Positions 35,445 to 45,294 of a stretch of 64,000 nt of DNA are shown here, one piece after another. The DNA comes from Rhizopus arrhizus (taxonomy: Eukaryota; Mucoromycota; Mucoromycetes; Mucorales; Rhizopodaceae), in assembly GCA_024220505.1 (NCBI GenBank), contig JAKZZE010000027.1, positions 434,001 to 498,000 on the forward strand. The letters are read 5' to 3'. Each line of letters begins with the position of its first letter. The first letter of the stretch is position 1. The notes below the pieces were generated by a model. The model made no database searches. It was given only the letters and a program-made list of their open reading frames with translations, and was not told the DNA's origin. The position numbers and the translations under genes were made by a program.

Positions 35445-36140
35445 CTATACTTTGTTTGCAACGCAACGCTCACTCAAAAGTTTCATACTGTTTCTTTCAT
35501 ATGCAGCTTGTTTACAGTTTGTCAAATTTTCACAAAGATGGTCTTCAGGTAAGCGATGACGAACACAGAAGTTTGACTGACAATATCTGCAGTTACCAAT
35601 GATCTTTACTGGTTTCTCAGAGCATGATTGAAATGCACACCTTGTCTTCTTTTTTGTTTGTTTCTTTTGTTCTTCCAAACCATTTCCACCATATAAACGT
35701 AATGCCAAATGAATCGTTGATTCTTTTTGTATATTGTAATCACTTAATTTACGACCATCTTCAAGTTGTTTACCAGCAAAAATTAATCTTGGTTGATCGG
35801 GTGGGATACCTTCCTTAACGTGAATTTTCTTTTTCAAGTTATCAATGGTATCGGAGGATTCAGCTTCTAATGTGATTGTCTTGCCTGTAATAGACTTGAT
35901 AAAGATTTGCATACCGCCTTGTAATCTTACCGCCAGATGAAGGGTTGATTCTTTTTGTATATTGTAATCTCTTACTGTACGACCATCTTCAAGTTGTTTA
36001 CCAGCAAAAATTAGTCTTTGTTGAGCGGGTGGGATACCTTCTTTATCTTGAATCCGTTGCTTTACGTAGTCAACGCTATCAGAAGGTTGAACTTCTAACG
36101 TAATCGTTCTACCAAGTAAATTCTTCACAAAGATTTGCAT
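35445..36140 (-). CDS. Two ubiquitin-like domains fused to an AN1 zinc finger
   Basis: Intronless, 231 residues, starting at the MQIFVK ATG (36140); the frame is open further upstream through a T-rich stretch that is not coding. Domain 1 (residues 1-76) and domain 2 (77-152) are full ubiquitin folds joined head to tail. Both keep the K48- and K63-equivalent lysines; domain 1 has Arg at positions 11 and 29. The tails are RLQGG (domain 1) and RLYGG (domain 2) instead of RLRGG. A Lys-rich linker leads to the AN1 finger (C-x4-C-x9-C-x2-C-x4-C-x2-H-x5-H-x-C, starting RCAFQSC). AN1 proteins act at the proteasome, Cdc48 and in stress responses. The altered tails suggest the fusion is not cut into free ubiquitin; that is inference. 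Confidence 0.88.
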   Translation of the reverse strand: MQIFVKNLLGRTITLEVQPSDSVDYVKQRIQDKEGIPPAQQRLIFAGKQLEDGRTVRDYNIQKESTLHLAVRLQGGMQIFIKSITGKTITLEAESSDTIDNLKKKIHVKEGIPPDQPRLIFAGKQLEDGRKLSDYNIQKESTIHLALRLYGGNGLEEQKKQTKKKTRCAFQSCSEKPVKIIGNCRYCQSNFCVRHRLPEDHLCENLTNCKQAAYERNSMKLLSERCVANKV

Positions 36141-36589
36141 AATAAGAAAATATAAAAAAAAAAAAAAAAGAAAATAAAAAAAAAAAAAAAAAATAAACAA
36201 AAAAAAATGCAGAGAAAAGTGTAAGTATTATTCTTTATACATGAAAATGATATAACCAATCACGTTATAGTGCTCACGGAACAATTTGCCGAATTGCAAA
36301 CATTACTTCGTAATTTTCTATTTTCCAACTTGCAATTATACATTTTTCAAATTACAAAGTTTGCCAGAGTGGAAATACTAAAGACTCTCTTACACTATAC
36401 TTTTTTTAAGCTTAGTTCGATTAAATTTTTATTATTATAAGTTCGCAATAACCCACGTGAGCACATAATAATATGAATATTGGATTGCCCGGGTCAGATC
36501 AAAGGGGGAGTATAAAAGAAACTAAAAACCTTTTACTAGTCAAAAGGGAAAAAAAGAGAAAGAAGGGGAGAGGAAAAAGAAAATGTATC
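36141..36589. other. Intergenic; promoter side of the ubiquitin-AN1 gene
   Basis: A-runs at about 36152-36195 lie directly upstream of the ubiquitin-AN1 start. The rest is AT-rich, up to the 3' end of the retrotransposon. Confidence 0.5.
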
Positions 36590-36602
36590 TTCAAATACTA
36601 GA

Positions 36603-39542
36603 TCAATTGTTGCATATCCAAGTTACCAACTTGGTACCAAGAGGGGGAGATTCAGGAGGGAGTTTACCATGGTGCATATAGTCGAGCTCGAATAAGGTTT
36701 GGCAGATAGCAGGCCATCGAACGGTCCAAGCAGAATTTGTAGAGTTCGCATTAGGAGACATGAGTTTCTTGCGTTTATTAGGTAGTTGATTCAACAGGAA
36801 CAACAGAGGGTTGGCTTCAGTACGAGGCATTTGTAGACGGTGGTGCATATGTAGACATTCTGTGGCATGGGAATGAGTGAGCATGACATTGGGATGGTAG
36901 ATACACGGCTGTGGTATACCACCAGGTAACTAACCAAGGTGCCAGCGTATGACTCGGCTGCGTTCAGCATAGGTCATCGGTAGCCAGAGAATCGGATCTA
37001 GACCCAGATTTGGGCAGCAAACAAAGAGGACCGAATTAGACGTGTTACGCCTTGTATCAAGGTTGTCTTCAAGATATGTTTTGTAGATAGCCTTGAGAGT
37101 GGAGGAGTTAAGTTCATCAGGATCATGGGAAGCAGTGCACCGTTGCCAAACATTCGTCTTCGAAAGTTTATACCATTGAGAGTGACTAGCTGAGGTACGC
37201 AGATAAGGTAAATACCAGGACAAGAGAGTATCATCAGGAGCATCAATTGATCGAAGCAGGAACTTGACTTGTAATTTTTGAACACGTTCCTTCACTGTTG
37301 GCAGGTTTACTAGATGCAACATCACCTTGATCGATGAGCGAGAGCCTCCGCCAAATATCCGTCGAATGCATTGTGTTTGGCAAGCATCCAGTTTTTGTAA
37401 CCGATGGGCGGGGACAGAGCTAATAGCGAGGCCATATTCAAGCTGGGAGTGGGCAATTTGCGTATAGAAGCGTACAGAGAGAAGACGGTCAAAGCCTTTA
37501 GTGTTAACACCAATGGTTGTCATTTAATTCATGGTCTGGAGGGCTTTGTTCACATTATCTTGGATAAGCTGAGCGGTATTCAAATAACCACCAGGATTGA
37601 TGGGGATGCCTAAGTAGGAGAAGATGTCTTGACGCGGGATTGTGGTGCTATACAAGGAATATGCTTGCGTATCCGAGGAAGGAGCTAGAATGGCACATTT
37701 CAAGGGATTCCATCGATAACCTAAACGGTGGCTATGGTCTTCACATTGCTGTAAAAGTATAGCGAGATCTTGAGGAGCAGCTATTAGGACCACATCATCA
37801 GCATACAAGAAGCAGTTGATAGATTGAGCAAAGTGTCGGGTGTCAGTTGAAGGGACTTCCTCGATAGGTTGGGTACGCGGTAATGCTGGTAGTTGATTGA
37901 TGTAGATGGAATACAGAAATGATGAAAGAATAGAACCTTGCAGTACTCCAGTGGCAGGCGAAAATCGGTAAGAAGTAGCATTCGACAGAAGGACTTCAAT
38001 ATTTACTTTGTCAAAGAGGTTGCGTAGAAGAGCAAGTAATGGTGGTGATACCGAAGGTTGGAGTGTTTTCCAAATATGGTCACGATCAATTGTATCGTAT
38101 GCCGATTTAATGTCGAGGAAGGCAAGGGTTGGAGTGATACGGTGGTGTTGGCGGAGGACTGAACAGGTTTCAACCAGACAGAGGGATTGATCGAGGATAC
38201 TACGTGATCGACGAAATCCGCCTTGAGCGATATCAAGAGGGTGGAGGGGGGCTTTCCAATTCTAGATCAGATGCGATGCATTTCTCCAATATTTTGCGAA
38301 AGGTGGATGTCAAGCTAATAGGACGAAAGTTAGCAGGATCAGAAGCGGCGTCTTTCTTATGGATGGAGATAACTTGCGCCACCCGCCATGAGAGAGGAGT
38401 ATACGCCCATTGCCAGCATAATCGAAAGATATACAATAAGACAGGTGTAAACGTGTCAGTTAAAGGAGAGAGCATCTCGATAGTAAAGTGGTCCACACTA
38501 GGCACCTTGCGTCGAGGAAGTTGTTTGATTGCTTCATTTATACTGTCAAGATCAATTGGGCAGGTGTTCACATCAAATGGAGGTGTAGTTGTGTCATCAG
38601 GCGAAGAGCTTGATTGCGTAGACGTATGGGGATCGGTTCGATTTGGGAGCAACTCACCAGAAAATATCTTTTCCAGATGATGGGTCATGGTATCTGCTGC
38701 ATGTTGCGGGCCGTCAGTGGTCGAAAAAGTCGATTTAACTGTTCGATTTTTTCGACTTGGACTAAATTTTGTTATAGCCTTGGTGTAATCGCCCTGTGAC
38801 ATTTGATCACAAAAATGTCGCCATGTTTCTTTACGCCTTCGAGTCACAAGTCGTCGTAACGCAGCCTGGACTTCTTGACTTTGTAGCCAGTATTGGAAAC
38901 AGTTTAATCCACAAGCTTTACGCCATTTCTTGTAATAGTATTCCCTGCGATTAAACGCAGCTGTCATTTCGTCGGTCCAAAAATCCTTAAGATATTCTTC
39001 CGCTTGAGGTGAGCGCCGGCCGCACACTGAGTCGAAGTTCGCCATTATAGTGTCGCAGAGTTAGTCATGTAGGGAATCTATGTATTGACAAGCTTTGGAT
39101 CTATCATGAAAAGAAAGCGGTGAATGTGTCGGTAGAATTAGGGATAATTTTTTAATAAATATATCCCTATATGTATCACGACTTTTCAGGTGTTTGAGTT
39201 TCCCGATATTCCAGGAGATTCGTTGAGGGCGCGGGAGATTAGTGGGGCCTTGAGGATGTGGTGGAAGATAAAATGTCACAGTCATAGACTTATGGTTGGA
39301 GTTGAGTGATAGGTCATCGCGGATCCGAAGGGTTGGCATTTCTAGTTCAGCGGTACTAAAAAAGAAATCGATGATACTGGTGCCCTGGAAGGTATAAGAA
39401 GTAGGTTGACCGTAAGCAAGGCGTTCGTTCCACAGGATAAGATTATTGGCAGTCATCCAATTGGAGACTCTGCGGCCGAAGGCATTTATCAGTGCATCAC
39501 CGGTATAGTTGCCCATGCGAGCATTGAAATCGCCACAAAGAA

Positions 39543-39589
<47 letters not shown>

Positions 39590-39992
39590 ATAGTAGTAGT
39601 AGTAGTAGTAATAGTAGTAGTAGTAGTAGTAATAGTAGTAGTAGTAGTAGTAATAGTAGTAGTAATATTGGAGATATGCATTGGTAAAAGATCTAGTATT
39701 TGGGATACATCGTCAGTTTCTAGGCAAGGTGGTAAATAAAGGCAATGGATTAATATTTTGGAGCAGAGAATAATTGATAACGGATGCTTAGCCAATAATG
39801 GATGTTCATGATGGACGTGATAGATAGGTAGCTTGCACTTTGGACTCAGGTAGTGGGGCATCGATTTGGAGAGAGGAGCCAGGTTTCAGTGATAAAGAGG
39901 AGACCCGAGGTTTGAGACAGTTGAAGGATAGGATTAATGGCCTGTTTGGGCAGACCTGTTGCATTAAATAAAGAGATTCTTAAAAGACTCAT
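36603..39992 (-). pseudogene. Retrotransposon ORF2: endonuclease and reverse transcriptase, broken
   Basis: Starts with MSLLRISLFNATGLPKQAIN (39992). The endonuclease frame shifts near 39850, resumes at LSPKCKLPIYHV, runs through an (ACT)n tract coding Thr, then GDFNARMGNYTGD and the SIIDFF active-site block. After a stop near 39061 the reverse transcriptase region begins (MANFDSVCGRRSP..). It includes the RT fingers (RPISLTSTFRKILEK), a frameshift at a C-run near 38245, QGGFRRSRSILDQS, FLDIKSAYDTIDRDH, GVLQGSILSS and the YADD catalytic box. In-frame stops at 37524 and 36930 separate the C-terminal parts. The order EN-RT without RNase H or integrase identifies a LINE-type element. Confidence 0.85.
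39542..39664. repeat. (ACT)n microsatellite inside retrotransposon ORF2
   Basis: About 120 bp of ACT units with ATT interruptions every few units (AGT on the + strand). It is in frame with the endonuclease and codes mainly Thr with Ile. The inverted copy at 47567-47706 is 15 bp longer. Confidence 0.9.
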
Positions 39993-39996
39993 TTAT

Positions 39997-40450
39997 TTAA
40001 TGTTGGGAAGAAGGTGGGGTTGCAGCACTGGTAGCATGGGAGAATTGAGTGGATGAAGCATCAAACATGTCCATATCAGTGTCGTCGTGGGTATCCGGTG
40101 TAGTAGGGTCCTGTTCGGCAGTTGTCTCAGTTTGTTCGAAGATGGACGACAATTGCGGGTTGTGGTTATCAACAATGGAATCAAGTTTCTATTTGGAAAT
40201 CCATTGTTGTTCGTAGAAAAATCGTGTAACAGTGCACTTCACTGGTGCGTGAATGTGTTGAAGTGCTCGCTCGATACGAGTTGTTTGAAGTTCTGTAGCA
40301 ATGGTGTCACGTTCATCTTGAGTCATGGTAGAGTATTTGGGGTCCGCCAGAATTTCACCACTAGAAGGGTTGAAGTCGACTTTGATCGTGATGTTATGAT
40401 GGTGGATAAGTTCAGTGAATTCTTCTTCATAATCATTATGAATAAGTATA
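39997..40450 (-). pseudogene. Retrotransposon ORF1 remnant
   Basis: Open stretch on the - strand beginning around AILIHNDYEEEFTELIHHHN, with FNPSSGEILADPKYSTMTQD and HIHAPVKCTVTRFFYEQQWI. One stop follows WISK, after which the frame continues through an acidic, Thr-rich tail ending ATPPSSQH. No zinc knuckle or RNA-binding motif was recognised. The start is not clear because a stop lies just upstream. It is present in identical form in the right arm (46784-47237). Confidence 0.6.
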
Positions 40451-40671
40451 GCTGTCGTGTTTGGTCATTAATGATGTCTTTATTTATTATTTTATTATTG
40501 ATCTCAGTCCAGCCTACGTCAGACTATACAATTAATAGTCAGACGACGTAATCCAAGATTCATTCTAAATTATTAGTTCCTCTCCTTTTTCTTACTTAAT
40601 AAATAGTAGTTGTTAGCTATTGACTTCTTACTGTTTTCATATTATAAGTATCAAATATTTCAGCAAAGAAG

Positions 40672-42062
40672 GAGGAGGTAAATGGGTGCATGGATACCTA
40701 TAGTTGAAGAATGCATAACCATTACGTTTAGGTTCTTGTTAAAAACATTAACATAACTGAAGTTCTCAAGAGATTCAGAAAGCAGTCGATAGCCGAAGTT
40801 GAGAAAGATAATGACATAAACTGCTTGAGAATCCTGTAAGTATTCAAAGAGCTATTTTCCATCTTTCTCTTCAGACACTAACTTCAACTGGACCAAATCT
40901 TTTCAATCTAGCTCTCTCTCTCTCGCATTTTCCCTCTTAACAAGTTTGATGTTGGAAAATGTGTTACCAGATACTTCGACAACAGTACCCGTAAAGCTTT
41001 AATGTCAATAGCTAGCGGTACAAAGCCCAAAATCATTCGTGCACCTGCCAAGGCAGTCGTGTACTGCAAAAATAAAGCTGATGTAAGTTGAACCAGTTCA
41101 AAAAAAATAGTTTTCTCCAACAATGTTTGCAAATAGGAGGGAGATGGTGATGACGATAATGAAAATGATAATAGTGAGAAGGAAGAGAAAGAAGGCGAAG
41201 AAGGAGAAGGACAAGAAGCCATGATGAGAATGGTCAAAGATCTTGTAAGACATGAGAAGCAGCATCGTGCTTCTATTTCGAATAGCTCTGAAGCTACATT
41301 TACTGAAAAGTATTTAGCTTCGGCTATTCGAAGGGTATTGTTGAAAGATGCAGGCGAAGATCTTCTTTATGCAATGTGAGTGTATACCCAATTATCTTTG
41401 TTTACTATACTAATCTCCGTATATCATCCTCATGGGTAGGATCGATAAGCCTGAAAAAAACGGAAAGAAGCCAGACTTTATGTTTGGTACAAAGATCAAA
41501 AGAAGAGAAGTTTACTTCTTCTTTGTTGAAGTGAAAAGACCGGAAATGAAAAGCAAGTATCAGCCCGAGGACGACTTCACAAAATTAATGAAGCAGATGA
41601 AAACATCTGTGGATGATCAACTGTGCCTCGGGTCAAAAAACCCGACATCTCTTGGTCTGTTAGTTGAAGGTATGCTCTCATTTTGCGTGTCATGTACTAA
41701 AAAAAGAGCATGCTATCTAATGCAAATACTTTGATAGGCTTCAAAGGTACACTTTTCCAAATGAAGCTTCTTGCCGATGGAATTTATATGCCTATGGTAT
41801 TCGAACGTTTCTCTCTGGTTGAAGAAATTCACCAGCTTGTACACTTGCCTGGAATTGTTGAGGCTCTTTTCTTTGTGAAGGTATTGATTGCAAACAAACT
41901 AATCTTAGCAACAGTACACTAACGTATTCTATATAGTCTGAGCTGGCAAAGTTTATAGACGAAGTAAGCCAAAAGAGAAAGAGAGAAGAGAAAAGAGCCG
42001 GGAAAGAGCGCGTATGCCTTTCCTTTGAAACTAAGTTTGTAACAAGGAATAAAAGTCGATAA
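40672..42062 (+). CDS. Gene X, left copy: uncharacterised PD-(D/E)XK-nuclease-like protein
   Basis: Not a named family. The firm 3' exons read KFDVGKCVTRYFDNSTRKAL, an acidic segment (EKEEKEGEEGEGQE), VKDLVRHEKQHRASISNSSE, a block ending KDAGEDLLYAM, then after a 76-nt-class intron IDKPEKNGKKPDFMFG and VYFFFVEVKRPEMKSKYQPE. Next come QLCLGSKNPTSLGLLVEG, FKGTLFQMKLLADGIYMPMV and a final exon ending VTRNKSR. The Asp of PDF (codon 41474) is 18 codons before the Glu of EVK (41528) with Lys two residues later, the PD-(D/E)XK nuclease arrangement. I recall similar multicopy hypothetical proteins in mucoralean genomes. The 5' exon model is unresolved and here the gene is fused upstream to the retrotransposon, so this copy may lack its promoter. 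Confidence 0.55.
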
Positions 42063-42110
42063 ATAAGTTTTTTTGTTTTTGTTTTTTGTTTATTTTTTTT
42101 CAATTTGCTC

Positions 42111-42621
42111 TTACATCCACATTGTAAGATCATTATAAACAGATAATATCATTTGTTGAATGTCTTGCTCAGGAGTAAATGAGTTAGTTCGGCCGGGATT
42201 TCTTTGAGACTTTTTGTAAGTTAAATGTGCTCTGTGAATGTTTGGGTCAATACTTGCCTCTTGCAATCGCTTGTTGTATTCGAGGTGCGTCAGTAGCTGG
42301 TTTTATTGATCGGATCTGGCCTTATTTTTCTATTTCTGCCAGAAATAATGTGCAGTTCTTTGGAAGGTTTACTCGCATGTTTGAAATACGATCCTTAAAG
42401 TTAAATATCCTCACAACACAGTCAACATCATCCACTTGACTTGCATTTCCAACCTTGGCTATTTTCCATTGATTTTCTTTCGGTTCTCTTGATATCAAGA
42501 AGAATTCAAATAGCTGAGCGTTATCTGACCATGTAAATCCAACATCTTGATATTGTAAATGTCCCAATACCAATTCAATCAACTGTTTTCTTTTATAGTT
42601 TTGCTGGATCCAATTTTTCAT
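42111..42621 (-). CDS. Gene Y, left copy: unknown 144-residue protein
   Basis: Two exons on the - strand (42373-42621 and 42111-42296), both whole-codon lengths. The product starts MKNWIQQNYKRKQLIELVLG, continues WSDNAQLFEFFLISREPKEN and ends SVYNDLTMWM. There is no signal peptide or recognised motif; the C-terminal half is polar and Gln/Asn-rich. It is convergent with X, with 48 bp between stops, and this pairing is conserved in the other arm. The first 8 codons lie outside the duplication, so this is the only copy with its native start. Confidence 0.5.
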
Positions 42622-43054
42622 TCTAACTCTAAATTATTATATGCGGTAGCTTGCTGTATGTTCCAAATTTACTGCTATTTTGGTTTGGGAATATTCATTT
42701 CTGACTTACATTCGGCTTAAAACCAATAATATCATTATTACTATGAAACCAAAAAAATTTACCAATTATTAGGAAAAGATTGATATATTTTGCTAGACTA
42801 AAGGACGATATATATGAGCCTCAGAAGTACGTTTCGACAAATTTAACTTATATTATGTGTTTGTACTTGTGAATAAAAGTATTGTTTTACTCTAGATTGA
42901 TAGCTCCTCCATAAAATCCAGATTCTATCTTCTGCTATTTATTTAGCAAATTTTTCGTTGGGATTCCCTTCTTTGTTGGCTTTTTCATGATTTCCCTGGC
43001 TGATTTTTTCACAAGCTCTTTTTCTTGAAGCAACAATTACTTAATTGTAGTTTT
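42598..43054. other. Unpaired centre of the inverted duplication
   Basis: 457 bp, AT-rich, present once. It holds the upstream region and first codons of left Y and the sequence abutting right Y. No gene was recognised here. Confidence 0.7.
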
Positions 43055-43541
43055 TATAAAAGAAAACAGTTGATTGAATTGGTATTGGGACATTTACAAT
43101 ATCAAGATGTTGGATTTACATGGTCAGATAACGCTCAGCTATTTGAATTCTTCTTGATATCAAGAGAACCGAAAGAAAATCAATGGAAAATAGCCAAGGT
43201 TGGAAATGCAAGTCAAGTGGATGATGTTGACTGTGTTGTGAGGATATTTAACTTTAAGGATCGTATTTCAAACATGCGAGTAAACCTTCCAAAGAACTGC
43301 ACATTATTTCTGGCAGAAATAGAAAAATAAGGCCAGATCCGATCAATAAAACCAGCTACTGACGCACCTCGAATACAACAAGCGATTGCAAGAGGCAAGT
43401 ATTGACCCAAACATTCACAGAGCACATTTAACTTACAAAAAGTCTCAAAGAAATCCCGGCCGAACTAACTCATTTACTCCTGAGCAAGACATTCAACAAA
43501 TGATATTATCTGTTTATAATGATCTTACAATGTGGATGTAA
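43055..43541 (+). pseudogene. Gene Y, right copy, 5'-truncated
   Basis: Identical to left Y from YKRKQLIELVLG onwards (exons to 43279 and 43356-43541), but the duplication boundary falls inside codon 10, so the native ATG is missing. Sequence just upstream is unrelated. Expression would need a new start or an upstream exon; the AG at 43049-43050 could act as an acceptor. Confidence 0.55.
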
Positions 43542-43589
43542 GAGCAAATTGAAAAAAAATAAACAAAAAACAAAAACAAAAAAACTTAT

Positions 43590-45218
43590 TTATCGACTTT
43601 TATTCCTTGTTACAAACTTAGTTTCAAAGGAAAGGCATACGCGCTCTTTCCCGGCTCTTTTCTCTTCTCTCTTTCTCTTTTGGCTTACTTCGTCTATAAA
43701 CTTTGCCAGCTCAGACTATATAGAATACGTTAGTGTACTGTTGCTAAGATTAGTTTGTTTGCAATCAATACCTTCACAAAGAAAAGAGCCTCAACAATTC
43801 CAGGCAAGTGTACAAGCTGGTGAATTTCTTCAACCAGAGAGAAACGTTCGAATACCATAGGCATATAAATTCCATCGGCAAGAAGCTTCATTTGGAAAAG
43901 TGTACCTTTGAAGCCTATCAAAGTATTTGCATTAGATAGCATGCTCTTTTTTTAGTACATGACACGCAAAATGAGAGCATACCTTCAACTAACAGACCAA
44001 GAGATGTCGGGTTTTTTGACCCGAGGCACAGTTGATCATCCACAGATGTTTTCATCTGCTTCATTAATTTTGTGAAGTCGTCCTCGGGCTGATACTTGCT
44101 TTTCATTTCCGGTCTTTTCACTTCAACAAAGAAGAAGTAAACTTCTCTTCTTTTGATCTTTGTACCAAACATAAAGTCTGGCTTCTTTCCGTTTTTTTCA
44201 GGCTTATCGATCCTACCCATGAGGATGATATACGGAGATTAGTATAGTAAACAAAGATAATTGGGTATACACTCACATTGCATAAAGAAGATCTTCGCCT
44301 GCATCTTTCAACAATACCCTTCGAATAGCCGAAGCTAAATACTTTTCAGTAAATGTAGCTTCAGAGCTATTCGAAATAGAAGCACGATGCTGCTTCTCAT
44401 GTCTTACAAGATCTTTGACCATTCTCATCATGGCTTCTTGTCCTTCTCCTTCTTCGCCTTCTTTCTCTTCCTTCTCACTATTATCATTTTCATTATCGTC
44501 ATCACCATCTCCCTCCTATTTGCAAACATTGTTGGAGAAAACTATTTTTTTTGAACTGGTTCAACTTACATCAGCTTTATTTTTGCAGTACACGACTGCC
44601 TTGGCAGGTGCACGAATGATTTTGGGCTTTGTACCGCTAGCTATTGACATTAAAGCTTTACGGGTACTGTTGTCGAAGTATCTGGTAACACATTTTCCAA
44701 CATCAAACTTGTTAAGAGGGAAAATGTGAGAGAGAGAGAGAGCTAGGTTGAAAAGATTTGGTCCAGTTGAAGTTAGTGTCTGAAGAGAAAGATGGAAAAT
44801 AGCTCTTTGAATACTTACAGGATTCTCAAGCAGTTTATATCGTTATTTTTTTCAACTTCGGCTATCGACTGCTTTCTAAATCTCTTGAACACTTCAGTAA
44901 TGTTAATGTTTTTAACAAGAACCTAAACGTAATGGTTATGCATTCTTCAACTATAGGTATCCACGCACCCATTTACCTCCTCCTTCGGCTTCCACTCCTT
45001 CTTTCCTCCACCCAAAAGTAATTTATTTTTTTTGATCGCTTCACCTCAGCAGAAGAAATCGATGAGTCCGACAACTCTGGGCTTTGAGCTAAAAGAATAC
45101 AAGTATAGATTTGGTTCTCGCAAATGAAAATCTCTTTAAGCATACATCTTTCTCTCTTTGCATTTATTGTAATGTGGATATCACCGTTAATAGTGGGTTG
45201 GTTGAAGATGTTGGACAT
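43590..45218 (-). CDS. Gene X, copy A: uncharacterised PD-(D/E)XK-nuclease-like protein
   Basis: The only X copy here with its native 5' region. A candidate N-terminal exon starts at 45218 (MSNIFNQPTINGDIHITINA, then CMLKEIFICENQIYTCI). An exon VLVKNINITEVFKRFRKQSI follows, then the same downstream exons as the left copy, identical from about KFDVG to the stop at 43590. It keeps PDFMFG and FFVEVKRP. The first intron phases do not close in my hand model (exon 1 leaves two bases while exon 2 is open only from its first base), so either a short intron within exon 1 is missed or the gene is broken at its 5' end. Confidence 0.55.
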
Positions 45219-45294
45219 TTTAAAGAATACGATCAGAATACTAAGAAATAAGAAGGTGAAGAAGAAGTCTTGCTGTGCCTTCCCTTAAACAAAC

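Larger units (their letters stand above)
36590..40671 (-). mobile_element. Non-LTR (LINE-like) retrotransposon, inactive
   Basis: Element read on the - strand. It has an ORF1-like frame (39997-40450), then, 5 nt on, ORF2 with an apurinic-type endonuclease (CGDFNARMGNYTGD, SIIDFFFS) and a reverse transcriptase (FLYADDVVLIA near 37800). The 5' boundary is set where sequence shared with the right-hand copy of X begins (about 40672). The 3' end is placed near 36590, just past the last ORF2 stop; no poly-A tail or target-site duplication was confirmed. Multiple frameshifts and stops make it inactive. Its 5' 1.3 kb is duplicated, inverted, at 46560-47907. Confidence 0.85.
39341..42597 (+). repeat. 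Left arm of large inverted duplication
   Basis: Left arm of an imperfect palindrome whose right arm is 43055-47907. From 42597 back to about 40910 the arms pair base for base with constant coordinate sum 85652 (for example 41432-41734 with 43918-44220, identical products). Farther out the pairing continues with sum about 87234, because the right arm holds an extra 1580-bp tandem copy. The unpaired centre is 42598-43054. The arm contains the retrotransposon 5' part, X and Y. Confidence 0.9.

Noticed and set aside
35245..35818. + strand frames overlapping the ubiquitin-AN1 gene
   Set aside because: They are antisense shadows of a clear domain-bearing gene.
39509..39739. Poly-Val and poly-Ser/Asn frames on the + strand, and their equivalents at 47495-47843
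   Set aside because: They are other readings of the (ACT)n microsatellite inside the retrotransposon endonuclease.
40087..40551. 154-codon + strand frame, repeated at 46683-47147
   Set aside because: It is antisense to retrotransposon ORF1, whose - strand reading has better protein character.
40908..41237. Ser/Pro/Leu-rich frame, seen three times in the inverted duplication
   Set aside because: It is antisense to the acidic exon region of gene X.
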